Assembly: GCA_014526335.1 (NCBI GenBank)
Contig: JACTAT010000060.1
Coordinates: 5,201,160 to 5,265,159, forward strand
Direction: 5' to 3'
DNA from: Chrysaora quinquecirrha
Lineage: Eukaryota > Cnidaria > Scyphozoa > Semaeostomeae > Pelagiidae
Length of the DNA stretch: 64,000 nt
Below the pieces are notes generated by a model. That model saw only the letters and a program-made list of their open reading frames with translations. It was not told where the DNA came from and made no database searches. The translations under genes were made by a program, and so were the position numbers. Within the stretch, counting starts at the first letter, position 1, and each line of letters opens with the position of its first letter. Shown piece by piece: positions 24,201 through 34,900 of this stretch.

Positions 24201-24821
24201 GCTTATCTAGCATGGTTAGAAAACAATGTACACTGGCGCGTTCTATTCAGTTCTATTCTATACACTCTTGCCTCTTTCAACGCCAATAATGTTCCATAAA
24301 TGACACCAGGGCCTTGCCAAATGATCAAACTTTGTTTGTCAAACATTTGAATGTTGCTTGTCAAACACAGTGTTTGACCGTTTGGCCAAATCACAAAACA
24401 TTGCTTGTCAAAGCTTGAAACAAGAATAAAGGGTTTTGTAGTTTTCAAAACCAATAGCGTTGGATGAATTCTACTAATCAAGTAACAAGTAATGTCTTAT
24501 GACGTGGCTGAGCAGTCAGAATGTTTGGCAAGGGCCTAGGCATAATCAAATAGGAGGCCTTATCAGATATAAAAAAAAACTATATACCCAGCAAACTGCT
24601 GCATTTAAACAAAAGAATTCGGATTTTCCAGCTATAACGCAAACCGTTACCTTATACTTAATGTTTTCAAACATTGCAATGGCAAATATATGAAATTATG
24701 CCACACTTTGTATATTTCATACATTTATAGAAAGCGACAAAAAAGACTTAACAAGAAGGACTTCGATTTTTTTAAATTATATCAAGAACAAGAAAATGCG
24801 ATTTCGATTCTTCCAGATGAG
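9205..24821 (+). CDS. Unidentified multi-exon gene, candidate exons only
   Basis: Not recognised. Short + strand segments look like exons. Two ATG-bearing candidates are 9205-9236 (MEVNGNENAV-) and 10912-10964 (MDNSAYVVEISRDSDSR-), both ending AG|GTA in phase 2. Then come 13782-13823 (-SIVITNPHGEDEL-, with a clean TTTTTAG acceptor), 17336-17454 (MEPTRTAFYDSLRFYEEK...) and 24731-24821 (-KRQKRLNKKDFDFF...ILPDE). Every donor before the last ends in phase 2, and each acceptor with clear evidence supplies the one missing base. The first two therefore look like alternative first exons, and 17336 may be a third or an internal exon (its own acceptor is poor). If real, the gene spans the first N gap and runs antisense over the ADAMTS gene. 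Grouping them into one gene is inference. Confidence 0.35.
9500..10375. repeat. TATGG pentanucleotide satellite
   Basis: Imperfect (TATGG)n / (TGGTA)n array of about 870 bp with interspersed variants (TATGT, TTTGG). Clean runs lie near 10090-10130 and 10320-10350. The frames it opens (MVWYGMVWYG...) are repeat artefacts. It lies between two candidate first exons. Confidence 0.9.
10376..13065. other. Mostly featureless DNA around one candidate exon
   Basis: Apart from the candidate first exon at 10912-10964, I see no splice-bounded coding segment, element ends or RNA gene here. Palindromic DNA begins at 13066. Confidence 0.4.
13066..13655. mobile_element. Foldback element, copy 1
   Basis: Bounded by CATGCTAGCGAATCTATA at the left and AGATTCGCTAGCGTG at the right, which are inverted copies of each other. 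The inside is built of short repeats: GTGGTGGTATTTTTTGCGTA forms on the left, then a long series of CCACCACAG..GTAGTACTTA and CACCAAAGTAGTGCGTA on the opposite strand. No clear target duplication. The same ends and subrepeats recur at 52034-52575. Confidence 0.8.
13824..15245. other. No gene seen
   Basis: Several open frames of 80 codons or fewer, but without paired splice signals or family resemblance. No element ends recognised until the MITE at 15246. Confidence 0.4.
15246..15379. mobile_element. hAT-type MITE, family 1, copy 3 (best preserved)
   Basis: Starts CGAGGGGCATTTCACTC and ends GAGTGAACTGCCCCTCG. It is flanked on both sides by the identical 8-mer CATCGCTG, a perfect 8-bp target duplication typical of hAT transposition. 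134 bp with no coding capacity. Confidence 0.9.
15380..15825. repeat. ACTAC pentanucleotide satellite
   Basis: Nearly pure (ACACT)n / (ACTAC)n array of about 430 bp with scattered substitutions. The threonine/leucine/histidine-rich frames inside it are artefacts. Confidence 0.92.
15826..16339. other. Unassigned DNA with one open frame
   Basis: An 85-codon + strand frame (15955-16212) encodes a hydrophobic stretch followed by basic residues. It has no convincing partner exon or homology, so I leave it as non-coding. Confidence 0.3.
16340..16729. mobile_element. Mariner-type MITE with poly-T ends
   Basis: Left end CAC(T)9AATAAGCAAC, right end GTTGCTTATT(A)8GTG: inverted repeats of about 21 bp, each bordered by TA. 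Internal text carries further AAGCAAC and GTTGCTT copies. 390 bp, non-coding. A TA target site is typical of Tc1/mariner. Confidence 0.8.
17455..19686. other. No gene seen; left flank of the first N gap
   Basis: I searched the minus strand for the rest of the ADAMTS protease (an HExxH zinc motif) and did not find it. The last 47 bases before the gap (GAGCGATAAC...AATAAGTCTA) are the body of the tRNA-derived SINE seen at 7905-8087. The gap edge is therefore in a repeat. Confidence 0.45.
19687..20186. other. Assembly gap (500 N)
   Basis: Exactly 500 N, the usual placeholder for a gap of unknown length. It interrupts an ADAMTS exon on its right and a SINE on its left. Confidence 0.99.
20187..24147 (-). 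CDS. ADAMTS: ADAMTS-type secreted metalloprotease (N-terminal part, cut by the gap)
   Basis: Secreted zinc protease acting on extracellular matrix in its family. Minus-strand exons: 24147-24049 (ATG; hydrophobic signal peptide CSLFLVSFLTTLHLWLCNGS), 23925-23853, 23206-22887, 22540-22321, 21596-21430, 20988-20902, and 20295 into the gap. All phases join. The prodomain carries a basic KRRKR site, GLFTSHEHDYFIHPL, a second basic site RLRR, and a cysteine-switch-like TCGTKD. A furin-type RLKR site precedes the catalytic start NERYIEALVVVDQKM, then SSLLRDASIG, INLVVVKLQLL and HHAQNTLNSFGTWA, all characteristic of ADAMTS. The HExxH motif, disintegrin-like, thrombospondin and spacer parts are absent from the visible sequence. 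The intron after exon 6 holds a hexanucleotide array. The exon at 24731 of the unidentified + strand gene lies head-to-head about 0.6 kb away. Confidence 0.9.
20440..20790. repeat. ACTATT hexanucleotide microsatellite
   Basis: (ACTATT)n on the + strand, almost pure from 20460 to 20580 and degenerate (CACTAT, ACTACT) to about 20790. It lies in an ADAMTS intron. The TITITI, YYYY and VIVIVI frames are artefacts. Confidence 0.95.
22643..22790. repeat. Diverged GGCCCTGGCCAAA-family copy
   Basis: AAAGCCTGGACCGGCTAAAC at the left, CTCAAACATTACTTGATATG inside, and TTTGACCGTTTGGCCGGGGG at the right. It sits in an ADAMTS intron. Confidence 0.5.
24307..24538. repeat. GGCCCTGGCCAAA-family copy
   Basis: Left end GGGCCTTGCCAAATGATCAA, internal TTTGACCGTTTGGCCAAATC, right end GAATGTTTGGCAAGGGCC. 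It lies upstream of the ADAMTS start, between it and the candidate exon at 24731. Confidence 0.7.
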
Positions 24822-25887
24822 GTAACGTAAGGATAAACATGTTTATCATTACTTCATTGATTCGACCATGCTAGGCCGAATTTCTCGCTTACCTCGGATG
24901 CGTAGATTTTCTGGCGTGAATATCAAGTGTCGTACAATTGATATAGAGTTCTTTGCCGTGATTTCAAAATGTATTTCAGAAAGGTTAACTTAACAAAAAA
25001 AGTTACTGTTTAATACTATCGTTATTAAAAATGAGCAAATGTTTATATAGCGAAGATGTTTTTATAAGTGAGCTGGTAGCGCAATCAAGCGACATGTCTT
25101 AATTATTATCCATCCAAAATAGAACGAAGTTTTAATGCTAGAAGATAACTTCAAGTGCAATGATCATATATACCTTTATCGTCTTGGCATTCAGGTACCT
25201 CATTTGACAGCTCTTAAGATCCAGCCAGTGTAAGACTAATAGGCCTAGACATGAGAAATATCGTTATTATTTAATTTCAATCATTGCAATATAGAACAGG
25301 CCTTCTCTCTCTGCTTCATCAAACCCGCTGCTCGCTACTCGCCTGCTCAAAGATTTCAGTGAACATGCTAATGCGAAAACTGGTGATTCGATTGAAGATT
25401 GGCCAGCGTCGACCTGATTAGATTAAACCAATGAATGACTGATCAAGCTAATAAATACGAATGCAGTAGCTTACAAACACAGTCAGATAAACGTATTTAA
25501 GAATATTAAAAAGTGAACTCTGGCTGTGTCAGCTGTTAATTAGCAAGAGTGGATATACTGATAAAAAAAGTGATTTGTAGTTTTTGATTAGAGCTGTGTT
25601 TATATATTTAGGCCAAAGCATAGATTGTTTCAACAACAAACGGACAAGTATATATTTCAGCCCTGATATCTCAAATACCTAGGGAGATTTCAATGGGTTC
25701 TAAGACGTTCATATGCATAAATCAAGTCGCAATCAGCGGAGACATAAGCGGAACCATATTCGAAACATCGGGGAATTCGAGTTCAACGGCAGTCGAAATA
25801 TCCAGATTCAGCTGTAGAAATCAATCTAAAAATATCACTATACCCTTATAGTTGCTTTTTAGGTTTTATCAAGTTGCGTGATGAAGC

Positions 25888-26030
25888 CCCATGGTGTCAG
25901 AAGCCCATCGAGGTTGGGGTTCGAGCCCAAGCCAAGGTAGCGTCAAAGCCAGGGTCGAGGTCTCGATTAGCAAGCATACTACTGCGATCCTAGCGTCTAG
26001 CGCTAAATACACTATTTCACCTTCACCTTC
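25888..26030. repeat. Dispersed repeat, also at 49655-49785 and 62558-62680
   Basis: Shared blocks with the 49.7 kb copy are GGGGTTCGAGCC, GGTCGAG(A/G)TCTCGATTAG, and ACTACTG(A/C)GATCCTAG followed by GCGCTAAATACAC. The first block resembles a pol III B box. It may be a SINE, but no A box was identified. Confidence 0.55.
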
Positions 26031-26960
26031 GCCGAGTGAAATTTTCTGTAAAACAGAGACAGTGTTAAGCCGTAATATCAAATCATTACAAATCTAGTAC
26101 TCACGGTGAAATAACATGTAAATTCTATTAGGTTAAAAATGGACGAGCGCGCGCCAGTAGCGGTCTCAGCCACATTGTCCCTTGCCCACCTCAGTACCAA
26201 ACAATCCAAGTCCCTAACTCCCACCTCGGCGGCCCAATCTCGCAACGCTGTGTTGACCTGGGTGCTCATCCTGCAAGTCCAGGCTCACCTAAATGCCTCT
26301 CTTTAAACGCGCATAGAATGCGCAGACAGCTATAACAGCTACCTTCTCCAAGCCGACTTGGTTGAAGGTCCTCATCTTCAGTCATGGTCCTTGGTTAGAC
26401 TTGTAAACTCAGTCCTAGTTATCGCTCATGAAACCGAGACTCACACGCAACCGAGATCCCTCAAACCACTTTGACAGTTGACCGTGCAATTCAACAGCGA
26501 TAACTACGGATCAAAGTAGCCTCAGTCTTGTCCTTGGTCTAGTAATGATTTGGCCAGATTACAAAAGGACCTGCATGAACGATTGCGGTGCTGCAATAAT
26601 CGAAAGCAGCAAAATCGGTTATCGGAGATAATTGCAGCGAACCTAACACAAAACTCTCCTACCGATCTTACAGACAGAAACTGTCCACGTCAAAACCAAA
26701 CAACTGTTTCTATAAATGCAAAGAGCACTCTGGTTCAATCAAAATCAATCAATGGGTCATATCTACTTTTTGACTCGGTCCTTTCAGTTCCCATGTGGGG
26801 TGTCAGGGGTTAATATTGGGTCAACCTTGATTATCTTTGTAGTAGTGTTTAGTATAATAGTGTTTCATGCTCTGAAGGGTATCACAAGAAAAGGTTTTGA
26901 GCAATTTCTCAAAGTTTCTCAGCCCGAAATTGCAAGATACCAGCCAAAAAAACAGACCTG

Positions 26961-27229
26961 TTATGTCCTGGCCAAATGATCAAACATTGTTTGTTAAACA
27001 TTTGAAATTTGCTTGCCAAGCAAGTTGTTTGACCGTTTGGCCATGCCAAAAACAATTCTTGTCAATCATTTTCTGCAAGCGTCCAGCAAAAATTGTTTTT
27101 GAACATTTTAACGTCGCCCAACTAATTTGCAGTGCTGCTTTGTAGCGTAGCCAAGCGTTCCAAAATTGCTAGAAAAGCACATTTCAAATGTTTGACAAAC
27201 AATGTTTGATCGTTTGGCTAGGGCCTTAG
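26961..27229. repeat. GGCCCTGGCCAAA family, full-length copy
   Basis: Left end TCCTGGCCAAATGATCAAAC, right end GTTTGATCGTTTGGCTAGGG: long inverted ends with internal AATTTGCTTGCCAAGCAA and TTTGACCGTTTGGCCATG. About 265 bp, non-coding and strongly foldable. A TTA borders the right end. Confidence 0.8.
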
Positions 27230-27805
27230 ATTGATATGGTTTTAACCTTAATCAACACAATACCAGGACGTTTAAGAAGAAATGCACGTTCTGTAAGCTT
27301 ATACTTCACATAACAGATCAAATCTGGCATTTTCAATGCTCTAAGTAAATTTTACATGTACAAGAATTTTTAGATAATTTAAAAACTATGTACAGGAACA
27401 AAACTTTAAACAATTTATAATTTTAAACTTTAAATACCAGTTAAGCTCTTAATACAAGCCTAATTTTATATTGACTTAAATTCACTTCCCAAAAAGTAGT
27501 TAATTTATCTACATCGATAAATTAAAAATCTTATCTACAAATATAAAATGAAAATACCAAAGTATTATTGCATATTATAGTTTGCTAATATGTCTTGAGT
27601 TTTAAATAATAAATGTAAATTTATAAATGCATGGAGATGTTGAACGTTACTAAAAGCAAATACGTTAATGAACAAATATTTACTGTTATAAACTAAAAGA
27701 ACTACTTGTATCTCTTATTTACTATATCATAGTTTACTCTATCCAATTTAGAGTTTAGTTTATATCTTTAAACAAATAATAATAACGAATAACGATTAGT
27801 TAACT

Positions 27806-28058
27806 TTTTTTTCAATAAGCAGATGGACTTTGGTCCAGCCCGCAAGAGATGCTTAACATATCTAGTATTTAGGCCCTCGCAGAATGACTGGTCCCCCCCC
27901 CCTAAAACCTCTTATTTTGGCTCTTTTCTGGATTTTAATTGTAATAGAAAAGTTTGCAAGGATGTACTTTATAAAGAAAGCTATTTCACCAAAATTGTAA
28001 CAAAAAATCTCAGCCCTAGTTGCTTATTGACCAGTTGCTTATTTGAAAAAACTGTATA
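27806..28058. mobile_element. Relic of a poly-T-ended element related to 16340-16729
   Basis: Left ACTTTTTTTTCAATAAGCAG, right GTTGCTTATTGACC and TTGCTTATTTGAAAAAACTG. The ends mirror each other imperfectly and share AATAAGCA with the intact element. Internal sequence differs. Confidence 0.45.
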
Positions 28059-28945
28059 AAGTACACTCATTTGTATAAGGAACCGCTTATAAGAAACTCT
28101 AGAAGCGATTTCCTGTGAATTTAGAAGCCCTGCTAGAATGGATTTAAGGTCTACCAAAAATTAAGGAAATTTTTCCACTTTTTCACTGCAAAATTATATA
28201 ATCTGTTGTGGTTTCTCAAACATATATTTCTTGAAAACGATAACTTTCTTTATTATTTTGTTTTTTTTGTTATTTTTTAACTAAAAATTGTACTATGGCG
28301 CTCCTCAGTAAGTTTTGGTAAATTTAGAGAAATGTCTATAAGTTTGTTTATATTTCAAGTTATCTTAGATTATTATCTGGTATTTATTTTTACCTTTGAT
28401 TAGCACTCAGCCTTTACTCCAATCTTAAAGCATAGTAGCAACATATATTTTTATAGTTATAAAGCACCATAAACGCTTTATGTTTATTAAGTTGGGTAAC
28501 AAAATGTCCTTACTTATATATCAATCCTGCTGCTTACATAATAATCGCTAAAGCGACATGATTTGGCGATTCGTGCCTCCATAGTCAATACAATATGCTG
28601 ACATACTGCTACACTATACTACTACATATACCACTAAAAATCGTGAACCAGTGAATCTTTGTCCGAAATTCAAAATGAAACGCCAGTGAATACGACGATC
28701 ACAGTGACGATGCGTAGATGTATCTCTTAATGATACATAGCTCCAAATGTCATTCCCTGCATTAAAGATGGCTGAAACTGAATTCATCCGCGAATCCTAG
28801 ACAGCACTAATCGCTGTTCCAGTCTTAAGCAGGAGGTTGAAATTGTTAGGGTCTAAAATTCTACTCATTACCTCAGATCTCCAAAGTATAAGGATATACC
28901 CGCAATTTTAAACATCTTTAGGACGTCAACAACAGCAATTTTACT

Positions 28946-31900
28946 TCACAGTGACGTTGTAGCAGAAATGTCCGGTGGAACTAACTCTACATTAGTCGTC
29001 GAGAATGTTGGTGATCTTCGAATTATGTAGCTAAAGTAAATGAAAAGCGCATTAGTTATCTATCTGAATGAATAGGAGAATTCATAGACATGTTAAGGGA
29101 TTCTGTTTGAAATATGACAAATTGTTTAAACTTTTTTAGAGCGATAGGGATAGAAAACATTGGTAACGCTCAAAAATTGTCAACGATAATTGCCAAGTAC
29201 TTTAGGCATACAAAAAAGTAAAAAAAAATAACCCTCTTCCTCATTACAATTCAGTCTGTAACAAGGGCAAAGAATACAATTAAGTATATTGAAATCAAGA
29301 TATCTAAAGCAATTTTCTTCTTTCAGTATGTTAGAAGAGTTTGAACCAGAAAGGTAAATGGTTAATAAAATATTAGGACAGGATTCCTAGATTGTAAATG
29401 AAAGCGTTTCATTTTGCAGCCGTTTAGAACGAAAGATTCTATGCACTGTTCTCTGAATCGGGTTCTTTTCATGCCAATTATGCGAATGTGAAATGAAATT
29501 CCAGTGAAGGCCGAAGCGACACGATCTGTTTCCTCTTTCGTGAGCAAACGACGAGAAGCATATTGTAAAACTGAAACCAGATTGTGAATACTTACACTAT
29601 ATCACCCTCCTCAAGATCGAAGTCGGGTGGAGGATTAACGAGAGAGTACGACTTCCCTTGTCGGTACGACAAATCATCTGTGAAATTAAGAGAAAAATGA
29701 AAATAGCACCTTTTATAAGTGGCTTGATGTGGTTAAGATAGGGACGAACAAACAACACCAAATCACACAGGTGCAGAGCATAAAATCGTTGTTTAAAGGA
29801 AGCTTTTTGCAGTTAGCACTTGGCAAGTCCGATTCTTTGCAGCAATATGAACATTTTGCAGGTATACACAGTAAGGCCATGCATTCAAGAAACATTTAAA
29901 AACAACCTTAAGGCTATCTGAACATCACTAATGGAATATACGTCAAGGTTAATTTATCTTCAAACAATCTTAATCTGTTGTAACCTATTTTTCCATGGCT
30001 CGTCAGAAAGAAAGCAAGAAACTTTAACCTTATAAAAGTGTACCAAAGACAAAGGAAACAATTTAACCTACGGTGTTTAAATTTGGCTTCTTAAGTGTGG
30101 GAGCTTTAATACTATATATGTGCATGAATACATACGTTCTCCTTTCAGACCAAGCCTCTTTAATCGATTTGTGACAATTCCATAAATATCTCTACATTCT
30201 GGTATTCTGTCAGCGTTTTCATTTTGAGAAGCACTCTACAATATGAAATAGTTAACAATCAAATCAATCAGCAAAGAATTTCAAAAGAAAAACGACAGGT
30301 TTTAGCGGTAAAATTTAACAATTAGTCCGCTTAAATTTTCTCTATTTGCTTAAAGCAAAAAAATAAATCAAAGAGAAATAAATTCAAATCGTCATGAATT
30401 TCATATATTCATTTAAAGTTCACATTTTTCTGCATTTCCACCTTCAAGGTGAAATAGTCTAAGGCATATTTGGAAGGGCAAATAAATTTTCAGAGATTTC
30501 TACGAGGATTAAAGAATTTTTTGGGATTTCCATGAAGAAAAAAGAATCTTTGGTAGCAAATTTCAAAGTGAATGTCTCTGAAGAAGAAAATTTACTTTAT
30601 GTTCGCATACATACATACAAGCATACTGAATGCTAGCATACATAAATACAAGCATATTTAATGCAAGCATTCAAATATACAAGCAAGCATACATACCTTA
30701 ACATGTCTGTATAGACCGATGGGTATGTCATAAGTGGTATTACACAGTCTCTGAAACAGTCGGCCATAGTTTTTTATCCAAAGATCATTTGCTGTTATTA
30801 AATACTGAAGAAAAAACATAGTATAGAGTATAGTAAACTTGTATACTGTGATGTTTGCAGCAGCTAAAGAAACAAAAAGTCATCACTGAAAAGCTGTGTG
30901 GTTTAAGCGAATGAGTATCCATCCAGTAAAATTTTTTTTAAGAATGAGCGCCAAGCAAGGCGCAAACCATGCCAACATGTTGACCAACATCGCGATGCCA
31001 ACATGTTGGCACGGTTTGCTATAGATGTTGTACAAACAAACAACATGTTGTTAACGAAAAAAAGTTGTCCAACATTTTCAATTATGTTTAAAATGTTTGG
31101 CAACGTTTTCATCTATTTGAGCAAAATTGATGGGTTGGTACGGTTTACTATGTCTCGCCAACATGTTGGCACAACATTTCCAATTTGAAATTTACTTCGG
31201 TGAACTTCAAAAGAGAAATAGATTTAAGTTGTCAGTTTGAGTTGGGCCACTAGATTTTTCTTCTTCCTCGTCAACCAAACGAGCGAGCAATAAACAAACA
31301 GCTGCTTCCTTTTCGGTCTTGTTTGCAAAAGATCATTTGTAAACAATCCAATAAAATTAAGATGTTGTGACGGTATAACAAACCGTACGAACATATTTGC
31401 CTATTTTTAGCCAACATGTTGACCATTACCAAATAAAATTGAAGGTTGCTTGTTCGAATTATTATGAGCTAGTTTTTTTACAGGAATGTAATGCACAAAG
31501 CTTGTGCAAGCCCAAGACCTATCGGGTACAATATCATATTTGGTTCAAATAATAAACATAACATTGAAAATGCAAGGACTGAGTAATGAATACATGTAAA
31601 AAAAATATTTATTTTATGATATAAAATTGGATTCTTAGGACTAAAATACCCAATTGAATGCAATAAACGGAATTTTATAATTTGCTTCTTACTAAAAAAT
31701 GACAGTAGGTTAAATATAATGCAGAGATGATCTTACCGAATCTAAGAAACCGGACTCGGCATTTTGTTCACATCCAAGTAGCAAGGCTATCAGTTTGATC
31801 ATGTAGTCTTTCATAAACGTCTGAAAAATATTAAATCAAGCTCTTATTAGTCATATTAAACCTCAGAAGCATACAGCTTGGAAATTTATATTGGCAATGC

Positions 31901-34900
31901 TTACTCTAAAAACGTTTCCTACAGCCATCGGCGTTTCTTAATGATTTCAAACTTTTTCAACGCTAAGAGACCATTTAAATCGACTAACTGTTATCAACTT
32001 TGAGTCTAGTTTATTAAATTACCAATCAAATAATTTTACACTCCTCCTAAATGATAACAGTTCGTGGTGCATACAAACCTGGTACAAGAGGGTGTCAATC
32101 ATGCTGGCACTGAAAACGTTTCCTGCAGCAAATGGACCTCTAAATAGATAGTCCAAATGATCATTGCGGGACTTGATTTCCCTTCGACGCATCTACAACG
32201 GAGAATGGGTTTAAAGGATAAGAACTAAGAAGTTTTAGAGCTACTAGAAGTAGAAGAGTGATAGAGTGAAGTTTCCCGCGGGGGAGGGGGAGAGTCAGTT
32301 TGATCTGAAAACTGATTTACCAAAATATTCAAAACGAAGATATCAGATAAGGTTTTTATAGAGTTAGATTAATGAATGAAAGGTTGAAGAATTAAACAAG
32401 CCAAGTCTGCAATCTTGACAAAGATAAAACTCATCTTGGAAATCTGGAGGATTATTTTTTCTTTAAGCACCGGAAGCTCTTAAAATACCTCAAGCTTTAA
32501 ACCTTAACAAAATCTGTAGTTTAAAAGGGAGCCTTTTGCACATTATACATATCAAGGTTGCTATTATACATCTCTGGATGCTTATTAATTAAAGAAATAG
32601 AACACATTTGGAAGAAAACAGAAGAAGAAAGGGTATTCATAAGGCCCTGGTCAAACAGTCAACCATTGTTTGCGAAACATCTGCAATTTGCTTGTCAAGC
32701 AAAATGCTTTACTGCTTGGCCACTGTTTTACAAAATGTTTTACTGTAAAAGGGTGGTGTGGCTGAGTCGTCAAGGCGTTCGGCTCACGATCGTGAGATCG
32801 TGGGTTCGAATCTCGTCGAGACCACTTTCCACAAGCCTACAGTCAACTCAGCTTTCCATCCTTCCGAGGTCGGTAAATGAGTACCCAGGGTATTCGTTCT
32901 AGAATATCAGTCTGGGGGCACAAGCTGCAGGTCCATATCAGCTGCACTGCTGCCAGAACCCCCGACCTGTTTTAGCAAATAAATATTGTTTGCTTGCCAC
33001 GTTGCAAAACATTGCTATTAAAACAGTTTTTGCTAGATTCAAACAAGAATTTTTTTCAGAGTTTCTCAAAAACATCGCGAAACTAAATTTACTTAGTTCT
33101 ACTAAGTTACTTAGTTTTACAAAGAAAATTTATCAAGTAATTTCATCAAGTAATGTTTTGTGACGTGGCAAAACGATCAAACATTTTGCTTGAAAAGAAA
33201 ATTCCAAATATTTGATAAACAATGTTTAAACGTTTGGCAAGGACCTAAAACAAGTTTTTGTTTGATATAATCTTACTTTTATTGTGTTCCTTAGGCTTTC
33301 TTTGTTTATTCCCTTTTTCTTTGGATCAGGTAATAATGGCACATTGAATTTCAAGAATTTCATGTTACTTGAATGTGTGAGCTCGACGATCAGTTCAACG
33401 TTAGGAAATAATCTACAAAGAAATGCAAAAGATGATATTGTATATGTTTTAAGAATGCAAAGTCAAAGATTATTAATTTGAATACACGCCTTTTTATAAG
33501 CAACTTGAGTCAGGAAAGCCCTCAAAGTTGCTAAAAAAACATTGAGATTTTAGCCCCAATAGTTGTTTAGAGTTGCTTAACTTTTAGGGACCGTCTCCAA
33601 ATATTCGTTCCAAATTTGTTTCGAAAATACGTACAATAATACGAATTTGGTACGAATTTTTACAGGGATGGTACGAATTATTTCGTACCAATTCACTCAA
33701 AATTCGTACCAAATTCGTACCAAATTCGTTTCAATTTTTGCAGGAAACGAATTAAATCGTTTCACGGAACGCAAAAGAAACGCATCAATTCGTACCAATT
33801 CGTACCAAAATGAAACGAATAATTGGAGACGGTCCCTTAGCAAGGTTAAAAACACAACAGAGTTTTTGACACAATTTTGGCGCTTTTTCTGCAAAATGTT
33901 AGGGAAAATATTCGTAACTAATGTTGCTCACAGATTCTTGGTTGAATTCTGAAATCACTTTACATGTATTTCCAACCCATATACTTTTATTGACCGGTTG
34001 TTTATCCAAATTTTGTCAGCTAAAAGGAGTAAAACTGAGAAAGCAAGGATACCCGACACGGCAAACTGCGGGAAATGCAACATGCGACGCAAAAGTATAA
34101 AACGAATGCACAAAAGTCTTTGTCTTATCTAGGAAAAGCTCACAATAGCCTTGTACCGATCATCCACGTAACTTCTTATATACAACCGCGGTAAAAGTTT
34201 ATGTACCAATGACTTACATTTATTGAGTTGCACACGTTAAATTAGCAGTTTTCCTTGTCTTATGTAATATTCATCTAAATTTTTTACAGTATCTGTACCT
34301 GTATATGGTTTGAACTCCAACAATCGTATAAGCATCTGCCATGTATTCTTCATCTTGATAAATACCTTCCATCGACTGCAACTGATCTGTAACGACGAAT
34401 GTTTCAGCTTCTAGGATACCAGCCTATGTAGAGTCACGTCGCCCTGATTCGGCACCCAAACAAACTTCGCGTAATTCCTACAATGCTAACCAATCGCAAA
34501 ATATAAAGGGCTTGGGCCTAAACTGATCCAAAAAAGCCAGCAAAATTGTTTATTGACGCTAGTCTGGTTGTCTTTAATTTGAAACGTGTGTCTTTCTTGT
34601 CTAAGTTTGTCATTATAAAGATTTTTCGAGGCGTACCTGTCGAAGAACGGCTTGTAAACTTTTCGCTTCCGTTTCTGCTCTCAAGTTTTCAAAATTGTTT
34701 TCTCTCTTTTTCGCCCGCAACTTAATCCGACAAAAATTTTATTTAATTTACAGCGTAACCACTTGACACAAAATATTTGAGGAAACCTTTACGATGTTTT
34801 GACTATTATCCATAGAACAGCGATAAATGTCGAAAGTAGTTTGGTTGTAAAAGATATTGCCCTAATTCGCCATTAGTCGCAAGTTATGGTAAAAACATCG

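Larger units (their letters stand above)
24822..28945. other. Repeat-bearing DNA between the ADAMTS 5' end and the KCNT 3' end
   Basis: Contains a repeat with a GGGTTCGAGCC block at 25888-26030, SINE-body fragments near 26405 and 26490, a GGCCCTGGCCAAA-family copy at 26961-27229 and a poly-T-ended element relic at 27806-28058. The stretch 27240-27800 is very AT-rich. No exons that I can support. Confidence 0.5.

Noticed and set aside
29327..29351. + strand micro-exon MLEEFEPE
   Set aside because: Good acceptor and donor in phase 2, but only 25 bp with no linked neighbour. Not enough support.
32751..32830. Functional tRNA gene
   Set aside because: The A and B boxes are good, but the acceptor stem has a mismatch, the anticodon arm is a 14-bp palindrome that does not fit a 5-bp stem with a 7-base loop, and a SINE-like body follows.
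34640..34720. Missing KCNT exon (minus-strand frame [16 protein letters not shown]...)
   Set aside because: It has a donor but a poor acceptor, wrong phase, no resemblance to the channel, and lies inside the inverted-repeat element 34430-35196.
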